58,893 nucleotides of DNA from Pseudoxanthomonas sp. (lineage in GTDB: Bacteria > Pseudomonadota > Gammaproteobacteria > Xanthomonadales > Xanthomonadaceae), in the NCBI RefSeq assembly GCF_002863005.1, contig NZ_PKDG01000033.1:1-58893 (forward strand). Reading direction: 5' to 3'. Positions 8,360 to 16,590 of this stretch are shown piece after piece. The position numbers were made by a program, and so were the translations under genes. Below the pieces are notes generated by a model. It had not been told where the DNA came from and did not search any database. It saw nothing but the letters and a program-made list of their open reading frames with translations. Positions within the stretch are counted from its first letter, which is position 1; each line of letters begins with the position of its first letter.

Positions 8360-10336
8360 ATGCACGGTCTCAACCCCCCCCAACGCGCTGCCGTCCTTCA
8401 CAGCAAGGGCCCCTTGCTCGTGCTCGCGGGTGCGGGCAGCGGCAAGACGCGGGTGATCGTGGAGAAGATCGCCCACCTGATCGCAGGCAACCACGTCCCG
8501 GCGCGCCGGATTGCGGCCATCACCTTCACCAACAAGTCCGCGAAGGAAATGCGCGAGCGCGTCTCCAAACGGATCAGGGGCGATGCCGCGGAGGGACTGA
8601 CGATCTGCACCTTCCACGCGCTCGGCCTGAAGTTCCTGCAGATCGAACATGCCGCGGTGGGCCTGAAGCGCGGTTTCTCTATCTTCGATGCCGACGACGC
8701 CCATGCACAGGTCAAGGACCTCATGTACGGCGCCAAGCCCGACGACGTGGAGGCGGCCAAGAACCTGATCTCGCGCGCGAAGAACGCCGGGCTGTCGCCC
8801 GAAGAGGCATTGGCGGAAGCACGCACCAACCGCGAAAAGGACGCCGCGCTGCTGTACCAGCGCTATCAGGACCGCTTGACCACCTTCAACGCGGTGGATT
8901 TCGACGACCTGATCCGCCTGCCGGTGCAGATCCTCGAGAACAGCCCCGAGATCATCGCGGCCTGGCGCGAGCGCATCGGCTACCTGCTGGTCGACGAATG
9001 CCAGGACACCAACGACGCGCAGTACCGCCTGCTGAAAGCGATCGCCGGCGAGCGCGGCGATTTCACCTGCGTGGGCGACGACGACCAGAGCATCTATGCG
9101 TGGCGTGGCGCGAACCCCGACAACCTGCTGCAGATGGCGAAGGATTATCCGGCGCTGCAGATCATCAAGCTGGAGCAGAACTATCGCTGCAGCAATCGCG
9201 TGTTGCGCGCCGCCAATGCGCTGATCGCCAACAACCCGCACGAGCACCCGAAGGCGCTGTGGAGCGACCAGGCCGACGGCGAGCGGATCCGCGTCTGGGA
9301 ATGCCGTGACAACGAGCATGAGGCGGAGAAGGTCGCGGCCGAGATCTCGTTCGTGCACGCGTCGAAGAGCGCGGCGTGGAGCGACTTCTGCATCCTGTTC
9401 CGCGGCAACCACCAGTCGCGCGCGCTGGAGAAGGCGCTGCAGTTGCTGCGCATTCCCTATCACCTGACGGGGGGCACGGCGTTCCTGGAGCGCCAGGAGG
9501 TGAAGGATGCAATGTCGTGGCTGCGCCTGCTGGTGAATCCGGACGACGATGCTGCCTTCCTGCGCGCGGTGCAGTCGCCCAAACGCGAAGTCGGGGCCAC
9601 ATCGCTGGCCAAGCTGGCTGAAATGGCGCAGCACGCCCACCTGCCGCTGTCGCGCGCCGCCGAATCGATGGGCGCGCTGAAGGCCCTGCCGCCGCGGGCG
9701 GCGAACGGCCTCAGCGCCTTCGTCGATATCGTGCGCGATCTGCGCCGGCACGCCGAGGAGCTGCCGCCGGCGGACCTGGTACGGCGCTTGAGCGAGCGTT
9801 CGGGCCTGCTGGCGGACCTGCGCTCGCAATGCAAGGACGAAGCCTCGTTCCAGCGCCGCCGCGCCAACCTGGACGAGCTGGCGGACTGGTTCGAGGGCGG
9901 ACCGCGCGGCAGCTCGGCCGGCGATCTCGCCGCGCAGCTCGCGCTGCTGTCGCGCAACGACAAGGACGACGGCGGCAACCAGGTGCGGTTGATGAGCCTG
10001 CACGCGGCCAAGGGCCTGGAGTTCCGCTACGTCTTCATCGTCGGCTGCGAGGACGGCACGCTGCCGCACGAGACCAGCGTGGAGGAAGGCAACCTGCAGG
10101 AAGAACGGCGCCTGATGTACGTGGGCATCACGCGGGCGAAGGAGCAGCTCTGGCTGAGCCACAGCCGCGAGACGCGCCGCTTCGGCGAGCGCCTGCGACT
10201 GCAGCCCAGCCGTTTCATCGACGAGCTGCCCGCCGACGAACTGCAGCGCGACGGGGCGGACCCGGTCGCGGATGCCGAGCGAAAGAAGGAACGCGCCAGC
10301 GCGGGGCTGGCCGCGATCCAGGCGATGTTCGACTGA
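8360..10336 (+). CDS. rep: ATP-dependent DNA helicase Rep (UvrD/Rep superfamily 1)
   Basis: About 658 residues. Superfamily 1A 3'-5' helicase that clears roadblocks ahead of replication forks. Motifs in order: Q-motif LNPPQRAAV, Walker A AGAGSGKTR, TFTNKSAKEM (Ia), VDECQDTN (II), GDDDQSIYAWRGA (III), EQNYRCS (IV), HAAKGLEFRYVF (V) and MYVGITRAKEQL (VI). The start at ATG 8360 (MHGLNPPQ) is preferred because Rep proteins begin directly at the Q-motif; an in-frame ATG at 8336 would add eight residues. No clear ribosome-binding site is visible for either. Confidence 0.95.
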   Translation: MHGLNPPQRAAVLHSKGPLLVLAGAGSGKTRVIVEKIAHLIAGNHVPARRIAAITFTNKSAKEMRERVSKRIRGDAAEGLTICTFHALGLKFLQIEHAAVGLKRGFSIFDADDAHAQVKDLMYGAKPDDVEAAKNLISRAKNAGLSPEEALAEARTNREKDAALLYQRYQDRLTTFNAVDFDDLIRLPVQILENSPEIIAAWRERIGYLLVDECQDTNDAQYRLLKAIAGERGDFTCVGDDDQSIYAWRGANPDNLLQMAKDYPALQIIKLEQNYRCSNRVLRAANALIANNPHEHPKALWSDQADGERIRVWECRDNEHEAEKVAAEISFVHASKSAAWSDFCILFRGNHQSRALEKALQLLRIPYHLTGGTAFLERQEVKDAMSWLRLLVNPDDDAAFLRAVQSPKREVGATSLAKLAEMAQHAHLPLSRAAESMGALKALPPRAANGLSAFVDIVRDLRRHAEELPPADLVRRLSERSGLLADLRSQCKDEASFQRRRANLDELADWFEGGPRGSSAGDLAAQLALLSRNDKDDGGNQVRLMSLHAAKGLEFRYVFIVGCEDGTLPHETSVEEGNLQEERRLMYVGITRAKEQLWLSHSRETRRFGERLRLQPSRFIDELPADELQRDGADPVADAERKKERASAGLAAIQAMFD

Positions 10337-10397
10337 CGCCGCGCAACCGCCGGGCGAGACGCGGTAGGCTTGGCCGGCACCCCTCGGAGCATCGACG

Positions 10398-10778
10398 ATG
10401 ACGCGCAACAGCCGGATCTGGTGGCTGGTGGGTTTCCTGATCGCCCTGGTCGGCGTGGGTTTCCCGTACTGGCGGGCGCCTTCCGCGATGACCGCGCTGC
10501 CCGGCGCCTTTTACGGGCCCGGCCTGGCTGCGGTCGGCGTGGTGGCGATGATGCTGCGCGCGTTCGGCACCGGCCGCTTCTTGCCGCTGTGGTTGCTCAT
10601 CGCGGCCGCCGCACCCGCGGCGGTGGTGGTGCGCATGCTGGTCGGCGATATCGCCGGCACGCCGGCGTCCTGGCCACGGGAGTTGTTGATCGCATCGGTG
10701 CTGGGGCTAGCGGCCTCGCTGGCAGGTACGCTCATCGGCAGCCTGTTCCTGCTGCGCAGCAGCCGTCGACCCACGTGA
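10398..10778 (+). CDS. Small membrane protein, four helices, unknown function
   Basis: 126 residues with four predicted membrane helices (about 8-24, 36-52, 62-80 and 92-112) and an Arg-rich C-terminus (LLRSSRRPT). I do not recognise a family. GGAGCATCGACG precedes the ATG, giving a plausible ribosome-binding site. It lies between rep and a VOC-domain gene in the same direction, with only 19 bases to the latter, so the two may be co-transcribed. Confidence 0.7.
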   Translation: MTRNSRIWWLVGFLIALVGVGFPYWRAPSAMTALPGAFYGPGLAAVGVVAMMLRAFGTGRFLPLWLLIAAAAPAAVVVRMLVGDIAGTPASWPRELLIASVLGLAASLAGTLIGSLFLLRSSRRPT

Positions 10779-10797
10779 TTCCGCCGGAGGTGCTGCG

Positions 10798-11172
10798 ATG
10801 ACCGCGACGCTCTCGACCATTCGCCAGATCGCCATCACGGTGAGCAATGTCGACGCAGCCCTGGCGTTCTACCGCGATGCGTTGGGCTTGGCCTTCCTGT
10901 TCCAGCCCGCCCCGACGCTCGCATTCCTGCAGGCGGGCGATGTGCGCCTGATGCTGACCACGCCACAGGGCGCAGGCGCCGTGGGCGCCAACTCGATCCT
11001 CTACTTCAGCGTGCAGGATATCGCCGCGACGCAGGCCGCGCTCGTGGCACGCGGCGCCACGGAAGAGCGCCCTCCGCAGATGGCCGCCCGGATGCCGGAC
11101 CACGAGCTATGGACCGGCTTCCTGCGCGATCCGGATGGCAACCTCGTGGGGTTGCTGGAAGAGAAGCGCTAG
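10798..11172 (+). CDS. VOC-family (glyoxalase/dioxygenase fold) protein
   Basis: 124 residues with two beta-alpha-beta-beta-beta modules: the first around IRQIAITVSNVDAALAFYRDALGL, shown by the segments IAITVSNVD and FYRDALGL, the second around ILYFSVQDIAATQAAL and GFLRDPDGNLVGLLEE. Members bind a divalent metal and catalyse isomerisations, ring cleavage or antibiotic modification; DPDGN near the C-terminus is the classic final strand-turn with the metal-ligand Glu after it. The substrate cannot be predicted. GGAGG stands 7-8 bases before the ATG. Confidence 0.85.
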   Translation: MTATLSTIRQIAITVSNVDAALAFYRDALGLAFLFQPAPTLAFLQAGDVRLMLTTPQGAGAVGANSILYFSVQDIAATQAALVARGATEERPPQMAARMPDHELWTGFLRDPDGNLVGLLEEKR

Positions 11173-11188
11173 CGCGCCCCTTACTGGC

Positions 11189-12634
11189 TCATCGCACCAG
11201 AGCGGGTGGCTCGCGGGCGGGCTCGACGGGCGCCGCTTTTGGCGGTATCTCAGGCAACGACGGTTCTGCGCGCGCGGCAAGTTCCCTTGCGACATCGGCC
11301 TGGAACTGGCGTGCCCACGGACCACTCAGATATTCGCTGACGACGGTCGCCATCGGGTCGCCTCCTCTCACCGCACCTGCGCGCGACACGCGCTCCACAA
11401 GATCATTGAGACCGGGCCAGGTGGAACGGTCGCCGGGGTCGGGAAGGGATCGTTCACCGGCCTTGTCCATCGTCGGTGGCGATACCCCGGTGCGGCGCTC
11501 GAATCGGGCGTCAAGGACTTCGTCGATCGGCTCCTTGCGGTTGCAGTCGTCGACCACGGCCCGCCTGCACAGCCGCTCCGGCGCCAGCGTGTCCACCTGG
11601 TCGCGGATGCCGTCGCGGTCGTAGCCGCGCGTGCCATACAGACCGCCCAAGTGCTGATCGGAGCGATGGATCACGTACTGGTCGGGATCGGTTGGAAGCG
11701 GACGCTTCTCAAGATAAGGCGTATCGCTGAGGCGATTGAGGAATTCGACACCGAGGTTGTGGCTGAGCGTACCGAGGCCGTTGCGGCTGTAGGTGTCACC
11801 GATGTTGCTGTGGCAGCCGAACACCCGTGCATTGTAGTTCCGGTCGTCTTCGCTGAAACCGGGGACGACGTGCTGGCTGGAGGGAAACATATCGCGACGT
11901 TCGTGTTGAGCGGTGACCTGGAAAGTCGAAAGGGTCGAGGGTGGCAGGCGGCGGTCATGCTCCTCGACGCCCGTCGACACGGGATCGAAGAGCAACGCGA
12001 CTTGCGGCGTCTTGCCCGGCTCGACGAGCAGAGGTCTATCTGCGTACTGGATACCCACGACGAGATTTTCCGAATCACGCACTACCTTTGCGCCCACCGG
12101 ATCGCGGATGCCTCGCTCGTGCACCATGCGCTGGAGCGCTGCAATCCCCTCGCCGCCGCGACTGAAACCCACGCCCGCCGTACGGATCTGCGCCTGGGGA
12201 TCCTCATCAAGCCATTTCTTGGCCTGTTCGCAGAACTGAAGGTAGGCCGTCTCCACCCGCTCATCAAAGGTATGACCGAAGCGACCGTCCAACAGCTTTT
12301 CCGGTTTACTCAGCAGGCCATTCTGGGTATAGGTGCCTTCCACGTACCCCGTCGCAATATTGCTGACGCCCTCATCCTGCAATTCCCTGACTTGCTGGTG
12401 GATCTTCGCGACGACACTCCATCCCTCCGGCTTGTCGTCGAACATGCTATTACCCGTGCCGTCCATCGCCGCCAGATACAGCTTTTCGTTTGGCCTGCCG
12501 GCGTGAAGCAGGATGGGAATACGAAGCCGTGACAGATCGGCTTCTGCCCGAAGGTAGCTTTCCCTGCCAGGATCGCCTGCCAGTTCCGCCTCAACCCCAC
12601 CATCACGATGCTTTGATTTTTGCCCAGACTCCAT
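11189..12634 (-). CDS. DUF2235 / Tle1-like phospholipase effector candidate
   Basis: 481 residues without a signal peptide. An alpha/beta-hydrolase core is indicated by the DGTGNS motif (58-63, the DUF2235 hallmark) and the nucleophile elbow GFSRG (Ser158, GxSxG). DUF2235 proteins include the Tle1 phospholipase effectors of type VI secretion and lipase effectors of the Xanthomonadales killing type IV system. The gene follows a lipoprotein gene with a 16-base gap, the layout of a toxin with a co-transcribed periplasmic immunity protein. The last ~60 residues are Pro/Ala-rich after a helical stretch; I cannot confirm a secretion domain. No VgrG, Hcp or VirB gene is in the window, so the route is inferred. 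Base composition looks less GC-rich than that of neighbours. Confidence 0.72.
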   Translation of the reverse strand: MESGQKSKHRDGGVEAELAGDPGRESYLRAEADLSRLRIPILLHAGRPNEKLYLAAMDGTGNSMFDDKPEGWSVVAKIHQQVRELQDEGVSNIATGYVEGTYTQNGLLSKPEKLLDGRFGHTFDERVETAYLQFCEQAKKWLDEDPQAQIRTAGVGFSRGGEGIAALQRMVHERGIRDPVGAKVVRDSENLVVGIQYADRPLLVEPGKTPQVALLFDPVSTGVEEHDRRLPPSTLSTFQVTAQHERRDMFPSSQHVVPGFSEDDRNYNARVFGCHSNIGDTYSRNGLGTLSHNLGVEFLNRLSDTPYLEKRPLPTDPDQYVIHRSDQHLGGLYGTRGYDRDGIRDQVDTLAPERLCRRAVVDDCNRKEPIDEVLDARFERRTGVSPPTMDKAGERSLPDPGDRSTWPGLNDLVERVSRAGAVRGGDPMATVVSEYLSGPWARQFQADVARELAARAEPSLPEIPPKAAPVEPAREPPALVR

Positions 12635-12650
12635 GGCGAGCTCTCCCTGC

Positions 12651-13271
12651 TCAGTAAGTCCGACTGAATACCTTGATCAGATCATCGCGGAAGTCACTGT
12701 GCGGCCGATCCGGCACACGCGGCTTCTTCAGCGCAATCATGTCGCGCATGTACACATTGATGGTGCGATCGTTGACCTCGAGGATGATGCCGGGCGTGCC
12801 ACTCGACGCAGGGTCGAGCGCATCCTCCCGTGCCACATGGTGGCGGATCAGTTGATCCCTGAAGATCTCACCGATGTCGATCTGCGCCTGGAGCGCAGTA
12901 CCATCCCGCGATCGCCACGAGACGTTGGCAGGCGGGGGGAAGTTGGCGATGGGGCCCGCGCCCGCCGTCATGTTGGCTGGATAACGCGACCCTAGTGCCT
13001 CGGATGAGGATTGCAGGCGATCCGCTGGTTCGTCAGCACGCACTCGTCCCGCATATTCCACGCGACAGCCATAGGTGCTGTAGGTGGACACACCGAAATA
13101 GTGGGCCCTGAACTTCAACGGCCATTCGGCACCGACGTTGGTGTAGTGGCCTTCCGGCAGCGCGGAAGAGGGGCCGGCTGAACTCGATTGACCCATGCTG
13201 GCGTGGCATCCTGTCGTGGCGACGGAGATCATCGCGGTGGTGGCGATGCTCCGGATGAGGCGTCGTTCCAT
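12651..13271 (-). CDS. Lipoprotein, probable immunity partner of the DUF2235 protein
   Basis: 206 residues starting MERRLIRSIATT, with a lipoprotein signal ending ATTGC (Cys at about 22). The start at 13271 is chosen for the signal peptide; the frame extends upstream without a signal. The mature part contains YTNVGAEWPLKFRAHYFGV and YSTYGCRVEYAG, reminiscent of DUF3304-like lipoproteins that often sit beside lipase effectors (family assignment from memory, not confirmed). It lies just upstream of the effector gene on the same strand (16-base gap), which fits an outer-membrane or periplasmic immunity protein that must be made before the toxin. It is divergent from the DinB pseudogene. Confidence 0.65.
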   Translation of the reverse strand: MERRLIRSIATTAMISVATTGCHASMGQSSSAGPSSALPEGHYTNVGAEWPLKFRAHYFGVSTYSTYGCRVEYAGRVRADEPADRLQSSSEALGSRYPANMTAGAGPIANFPPPANVSWRSRDGTALQAQIDIGEIFRDQLIRHHVAREDALDPASSGTPGIILEVNDRTINVYMRDMIALKKPRVPDRPHSDFRDDLIKVFSRTY

Positions 13272-13432
13272 GGAAACGTTCCGTGTCGGTGGACGTGGCG
13301 AACGTAGCGCGATGCATGGGTGCATGCAACGCGTCGGCACGCGTATCCGCGTGTAGCATCGCTTTCGTGCAGGCGAATGCAGCGTCATCCAGCCGATGAT
13401 GAATGTGAACAACGCCTGCAGCGCGCGCAACG

Positions 13433-13938
13433 ATGACCGACGATGCCCGATTCACGTTGCTCGCGTCCTACAACACATGGATGAACCAGCGCCTCTACGC
13501 TCCCCACAGCGACGTTGCCGCACGACGCTCTCGCCGCGGATCGTGGCCCCTTCTCCGGTCGATCCTGGCACGCTCAACCACCTGGCAGTCGCCGACACCC
13601 TCTGGCTGAAGCGCTTTGCCGCACGCTCGACGGTACGCCGATGCCGACGGAACGGGATGCGATGCCCTCCTCCACCTGTCCGCGTTGCACGCAGGCGCGC
13701 CTGGCTCGATGCGGCGATCGTGGAATGGATCGCCACGCTGGCGACGCCTGCCCTCTCGTCGCGGCTGGTCTACCCGAACATGAAGGGTGAGACCTTCGCG
13801 CGGCGCCTGGATGGCCTGCTGACGCACCTGTCCAACCACCAGACGCAGCATCGGGACCTGGCCACCACGCTGCTGTCGCAGGCGGGCGTGGAGGTCGGCG
13901 TGACCGATTTGGTGAGGCTGGCGCCGGACGAGGCGTGA
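13433..13938 (+). pseudogene. DinB-family (DUF/YfiT-like metal-binding) gene broken by several frameshifts
   Basis: A DinB-type four-helix protein can be read only by changing frame repeatedly: residues like TDDARFTLLASYNTWMNQRL from 13433, then LPHDALAADRGPF from 13515, then GTLNHLAVADTLWLKRFA (about 13570-13625), then DALLHLSALHA from 13661, then RRAWLDAAIVEW from 13693 through HLSNHQTQHRDLATTLL to the stop. The three metal-ligand histidines of the family are still visible but in different frames. At least four frame changes in about 270 bases make an active gene impossible unless the sequence itself is faulty there. The intact 3' half keeps normal codon use, so decay would be recent. Confidence 0.8.
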
Positions 13939-13941
13939 GCG

Positions 13942-14592
13942 TCAGGAATCGCGCGAGGCCAGCAGTCCGGCCAGCTGTTCGCGCAGGGAAACGACCTCGT
14001 CCTCCAGTGCGGTAACGCGGGCTTCCAGCTCTGCGGTCGCGGGCTCGCCCACCGAGGCTGCCGGAATGCGCGCGGCGATAGCCGCCACGTCCACCGCGCC
14101 GCTCAACAGATGCACGTACCGATCCTCGCGCTGGCCCGGGCCGCGCGGGATCTGCACGACGAGGGCCGGGTCGCGCTGGATCATGCGGTCGAGGTGATGG
14201 CGGACATCGTCCGCATCGTTGAACTTGAACAGGCGCTCGCTGCGTGCGAGCAATTCGTGCACGGTCTGCGCACCGCGCAGCATCAACAGGCCCAGCAGCA
14301 CGGCTTGCTGCCGGGGAATGCCGAAGAACGCGGCCGTGCGGTGCTCGTAGCGCTCGGCGCGCGAGGAGAACACCTGCTTCGCCAGTCCCTTCTGTTCCAA
14401 CTGCCGCAACGCATGATTCACGGCGCCCGGATCCAGCGCCATCACCGGCTCGCGCGCGGTCTTCTGGTTGGCGGCGGCCTGCGCGGCATTCACCGTCAGC
14501 GGATACGTTTCCGGCGTGGTGGCTTCCTTTTCGATAAGGCAACCCAGCAGGCGGGCTTCGGCGGAGGTCAGGACGGGCGCGGTGTCTTCCAT
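13942..14592 (-). CDS. YceH-family (DUF480) protein
   Basis: 216 residues. The N-terminal part ([25 protein letters not shown] then [19 protein letters not shown], seen as [15 protein letters not shown] and [11 protein letters not shown]) is the highly conserved YceH signature; the fold has two winged-helix units. A C-terminal coiled coil follows ([20 protein letters not shown], about 187-207). It is a cytoplasmic protein of unknown role, possibly DNA binding. The start at 14592 gives MEDTAPVLT, matching the usual family N-terminus; the longer frame upstream overlaps the promoter of the divergent phosphatase gene. Confidence 0.92.
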   Translation of the reverse strand: MEDTAPVLTSAEARLLGCLIEKEATTPETYPLTVNAAQAAANQKTAREPVMALDPGAVNHALRQLEQKGLAKQVFSSRAERYEHRTAAFFGIPRQQAVLLGLLMLRGAQTVHELLARSERLFKFNDADDVRHHLDRMIQRDPALVVQIPRGPGQREDRYVHLLSGAVDVAAIAARIPAASVGEPATAELEARVTALEDEVVSLREQLAGLLASRDS

Positions 14593-14705
14593 GGAGGCAT
14601 CGGGAACTGGGTCGGACCGGCAGGATAACCCGCGCGCCGCAGCGTCGAACGACGGGTGTAATAGCGGTCGGCTAGAATTCCCGCACATTCGAAATGGGAT
14701 CTTCC

Positions 14706-15611
14706 ATGCGCGTTTCCCTGCTTGCCGCCGGCCTGGCGGCGTCGTTGCTGACCTTGGCCGCCTGCAAACGCACCGAACCGGCGGCGCCCGCTGATGCCGC
14801 CCCACCTGCCGCTGCCGCGACGCCTGCGAAGGACGCTTCCACGCACGACAACCTCAATGCCGTGGCCTGGGTACAGACGTCGGTCGAATATCGCGCGATC
14901 ACCATGCAGACCTTCCGTGCCGCCGCCGACCATCTCGACGTGGCGCTGAAAGAGAAGAACTGGGACGCGCTGGTCCCGGGCGAGCGCGGCAATGCCGCCG
15001 CCGGCCTCAAGCCCGCCGTGGTGATGGACGTGGACGAGACCGTGCTGGACAACTCGCCCTACCAGGCGCGCCTGATCCGCGACGGCAAGGAATACGACGA
15101 GATCAGCTGGGACCAGTGGGTGGCCGAGAAGAAGGCCAAGCCGCTGCCGGGCGTGGTGGACTTCGCCAAGGCCGCCGCCGCGAAGGGCGTCACCATCCTG
15201 TACATCTCCAACCGCGCCGTGCATCTGAAGGAAGCGACGCTGGCCAACCTGCGCGAGGCCGGCCTGCCCGTGGCGGACGAGAGCGTGTTCCTCGGCCTGG
15301 GCACGGTGCTGGACGGCTGCGAGCAGAACGGCTCCGAGAAGAACTGCCGCCGCCGCCTGGCGGGACAGCAGTACCGCGTGCTGATGCAGTTCGGCGACCA
15401 GATCGGCGACTTCGTCCAGGTGGAAGCCAACACGCGTGACGGACGCCAGGCGCTGTTCGACGAATACGACGACTGGTTCGGCGAGCGCTGGTGGATGCTG
15501 CCCAACCCGACCTACGGTTCGTGGGAGCCGGCGCTGTTCAACAACGCCTGGGACCAGCCGGCCGCCGCACGCACCCAGGCCAAGCGCGACGCGCTGGACT
15601 ACGCACCGTGA
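14706..15611 (+). CDS. HAD acid phosphatase / 5'-nucleotidase lipoprotein, e(P4) family
   Basis: 301 residues. Lipoprotein signal with lipobox LAAC (Cys20), then a low-complexity Ala/Pro linker (about 23-45), then the acid-phosphatase class B-like HAD domain: nucleophile motif [13 protein letters not shown] (Asp108, Asp110), LYISNR (motif II) and late acidic GDQIGDF. The family includes Haemophilus lipoprotein e(P4), which dephosphorylates NMN and other nucleotides at the outer membrane. ATG 14706 is preferred over 14694 since GGGA lies 6 bases before it. The stop overlaps the pyrF start by 4 bases (GTGA), so translation is coupled to a pyrimidine gene. Confidence 0.92.
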   Translation: MRVSLLAAGLAASLLTLAACKRTEPAAPADAAPPAAAATPAKDASTHDNLNAVAWVQTSVEYRAITMQTFRAAADHLDVALKEKNWDALVPGERGNAAAGLKPAVVMDVDETVLDNSPYQARLIRDGKEYDEISWDQWVAEKKAKPLPGVVDFAKAAAAKGVTILYISNRAVHLKEATLANLREAGLPVADESVFLGLGTVLDGCEQNGSEKNCRRRLAGQQYRVLMQFGDQIGDFVQVEANTRDGRQALFDEYDDWFGERWWMLPNPTYGSWEPALFNNAWDQPAAARTQAKRDALDYAP

Positions 15612-16330
15612 GCCGTGGGCCGGTCGCCCTGAGCGCGCGCGAGCGCCTGATCTTCGCGCTGGATGCGCCGTCCGGTGCCGACGCGCTGGCGTGGGTCGAT
15701 CGGCTGGGCGATGCCGTGCAGTTCTACAAGATCGGCATGGAGCTGCTCGCCAGCGGGGACTACTTCACCGTGCTGGACGAACTGGCCCGCCGCGACAAGC
15801 GGGTGTTCGTCGACCTGAAGTTCTTCGACATCCCCGCCACCGTGGCGGGCGTGATCCGCGGACTGTCCCGCTGGCCGGTGACCTACGCGACCATCCACGG
15901 CTGGCACGCGGGGATGATGGAGGCAGCCGCCGCAGCGCGCGGCGGCGACCTGCGCCTGCTCGCGGTGACCGTGCTGACCTCGATGGACGGCAGCGATCTG
16001 CGCGCCATGGGCATCAACAGCGGTGAACCCGCCGATATCGTCGTGCAACGTGCGCTGGCTGCGCAGGCCGCCGGCATTGATGGCGTGATCTGCTCCGGGC
16101 AAGAGGCCGGCATGATCCGCGCGGCGGCGGGCACCGGCTTCTCCATCGTCTGCCCCGGCATCCGCCCCGGCGGCCCGGTCGGCGACGACCAGAAGCGCAC
16201 CGTCGGCGTAGCCGAAGCCTTCGCGCTGGGCGCCGATGCCATCGTGGTGGGTCGGCCGATCAGCAAGGCAAGCGATCCGCGCTCTGCGGCCGATGCCATC
16301 CAGGCCGAGATCGCTGGCGCCTTCAATTAA
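15608..16330 (+). CDS. pyrF: Orotidine 5'-phosphate decarboxylase
   Basis: 240 residues, start GTG inside the previous stop (GTGA). It converts OMP to UMP, the last step of de novo pyrimidine synthesis. The D-x-K-x-x-D catalytic core appears as DLKFFDIP (Asp69, Lys71, Asp74), and the phosphate-binding end as VVGRPISKA. Length is typical of the short bacterial class. Coupling to a nucleotidase lipoprotein is a sensible nucleotide-metabolism pairing. Confidence 0.96.
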   Translation: MSRGPVALSARERLIFALDAPSGADALAWVDRLGDAVQFYKIGMELLASGDYFTVLDELARRDKRVFVDLKFFDIPATVAGVIRGLSRWPVTYATIHGWHAGMMEAAAAARGGDLRLLAVTVLTSMDGSDLRAMGINSGEPADIVVQRALAAQAAGIDGVICSGQEAGMIRAAAGTGFSIVCPGIRPGGPVGDDQKRTVGVAEAFALGADAIVVGRPISKASDPRSAADAIQAEIAGAFN

Positions 16331-16354
16331 TTCAATAGCTTACACATATATATT
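16327..16354 (+). promoter_or_regulatory. AT-rich promoter candidate downstream of pyrF
   Basis: Directly over and after the pyrF stop is an AT-rich patch unusual in this GC-rich window. TTAATT (16327-16332) and TATATT (16349-16354) are spaced 16 bases apart and could serve as -35 and -10 of a sigma-70 promoter, with a start near 16360, just before a structured segment that ends in a strong terminator. Confidence 0.45.
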
Positions 16355-16359
16355 TCAGG

Positions 16360-16499
16360 TATTGCCTTAGCATTCGGGCGCAGGTAGTCTGTGCGCATCC
16401 GGCCTGCGGGCCGGAGATGTGCCACAACACTTCGTCCTCCGGCCTCGGCCGGATTTCAGGAGGTCGGCGACGTCGAAAGACGCCCCGGCCTCCTTTTTT
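16360..16499 (+). ncRNA. Candidate small RNA or transcription attenuator with three hairpins
   Basis: Non-coding segment between pyrF and a lipoprotein gene. Hairpin 1 (16393-16422) pairs GCGCAT with ATGTGC and CCGGCC with GGCCGG around a TGCG loop. Hairpin 2 (16438-16453) pairs TCCGGC with GCCGGA around CTCG. Hairpin 3 (16458-16494) pairs AGGAGGTCGG with CCGGCCTCCT, has an inner CGTC/GACG stem capped by a GAAA tetraloop, and is followed by TTTTTT. CCTCC at 16436-16440 could instead pair with GGAGG of hairpin 3 and act as an antiterminator. A free-standing sRNA and a leader controlling the lipoprotein gene 91 bases downstream are both possible. Confidence 0.5.
16458..16499 (+). terminator. 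Rho-independent terminator with GNRA-capped stem
   Basis: Ten base pairs AGGAGGTCGG/CCGGCCTCCT (one G-T pair), a small internal loop, then CGTC-GAAA-GACG, followed by six T (16494-16499). It ends whatever RNA starts after pyrF. Confidence 0.8.
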
Positions 16500-16590
16500 A
16501 TGGGCCGCCGGCGGAGAACTTGCGACGACGGTGCTTGCCGCCCGCCCACGCGGGCCGCGAAGATGCGGGGCGACTGGGGAGTCACACCGC

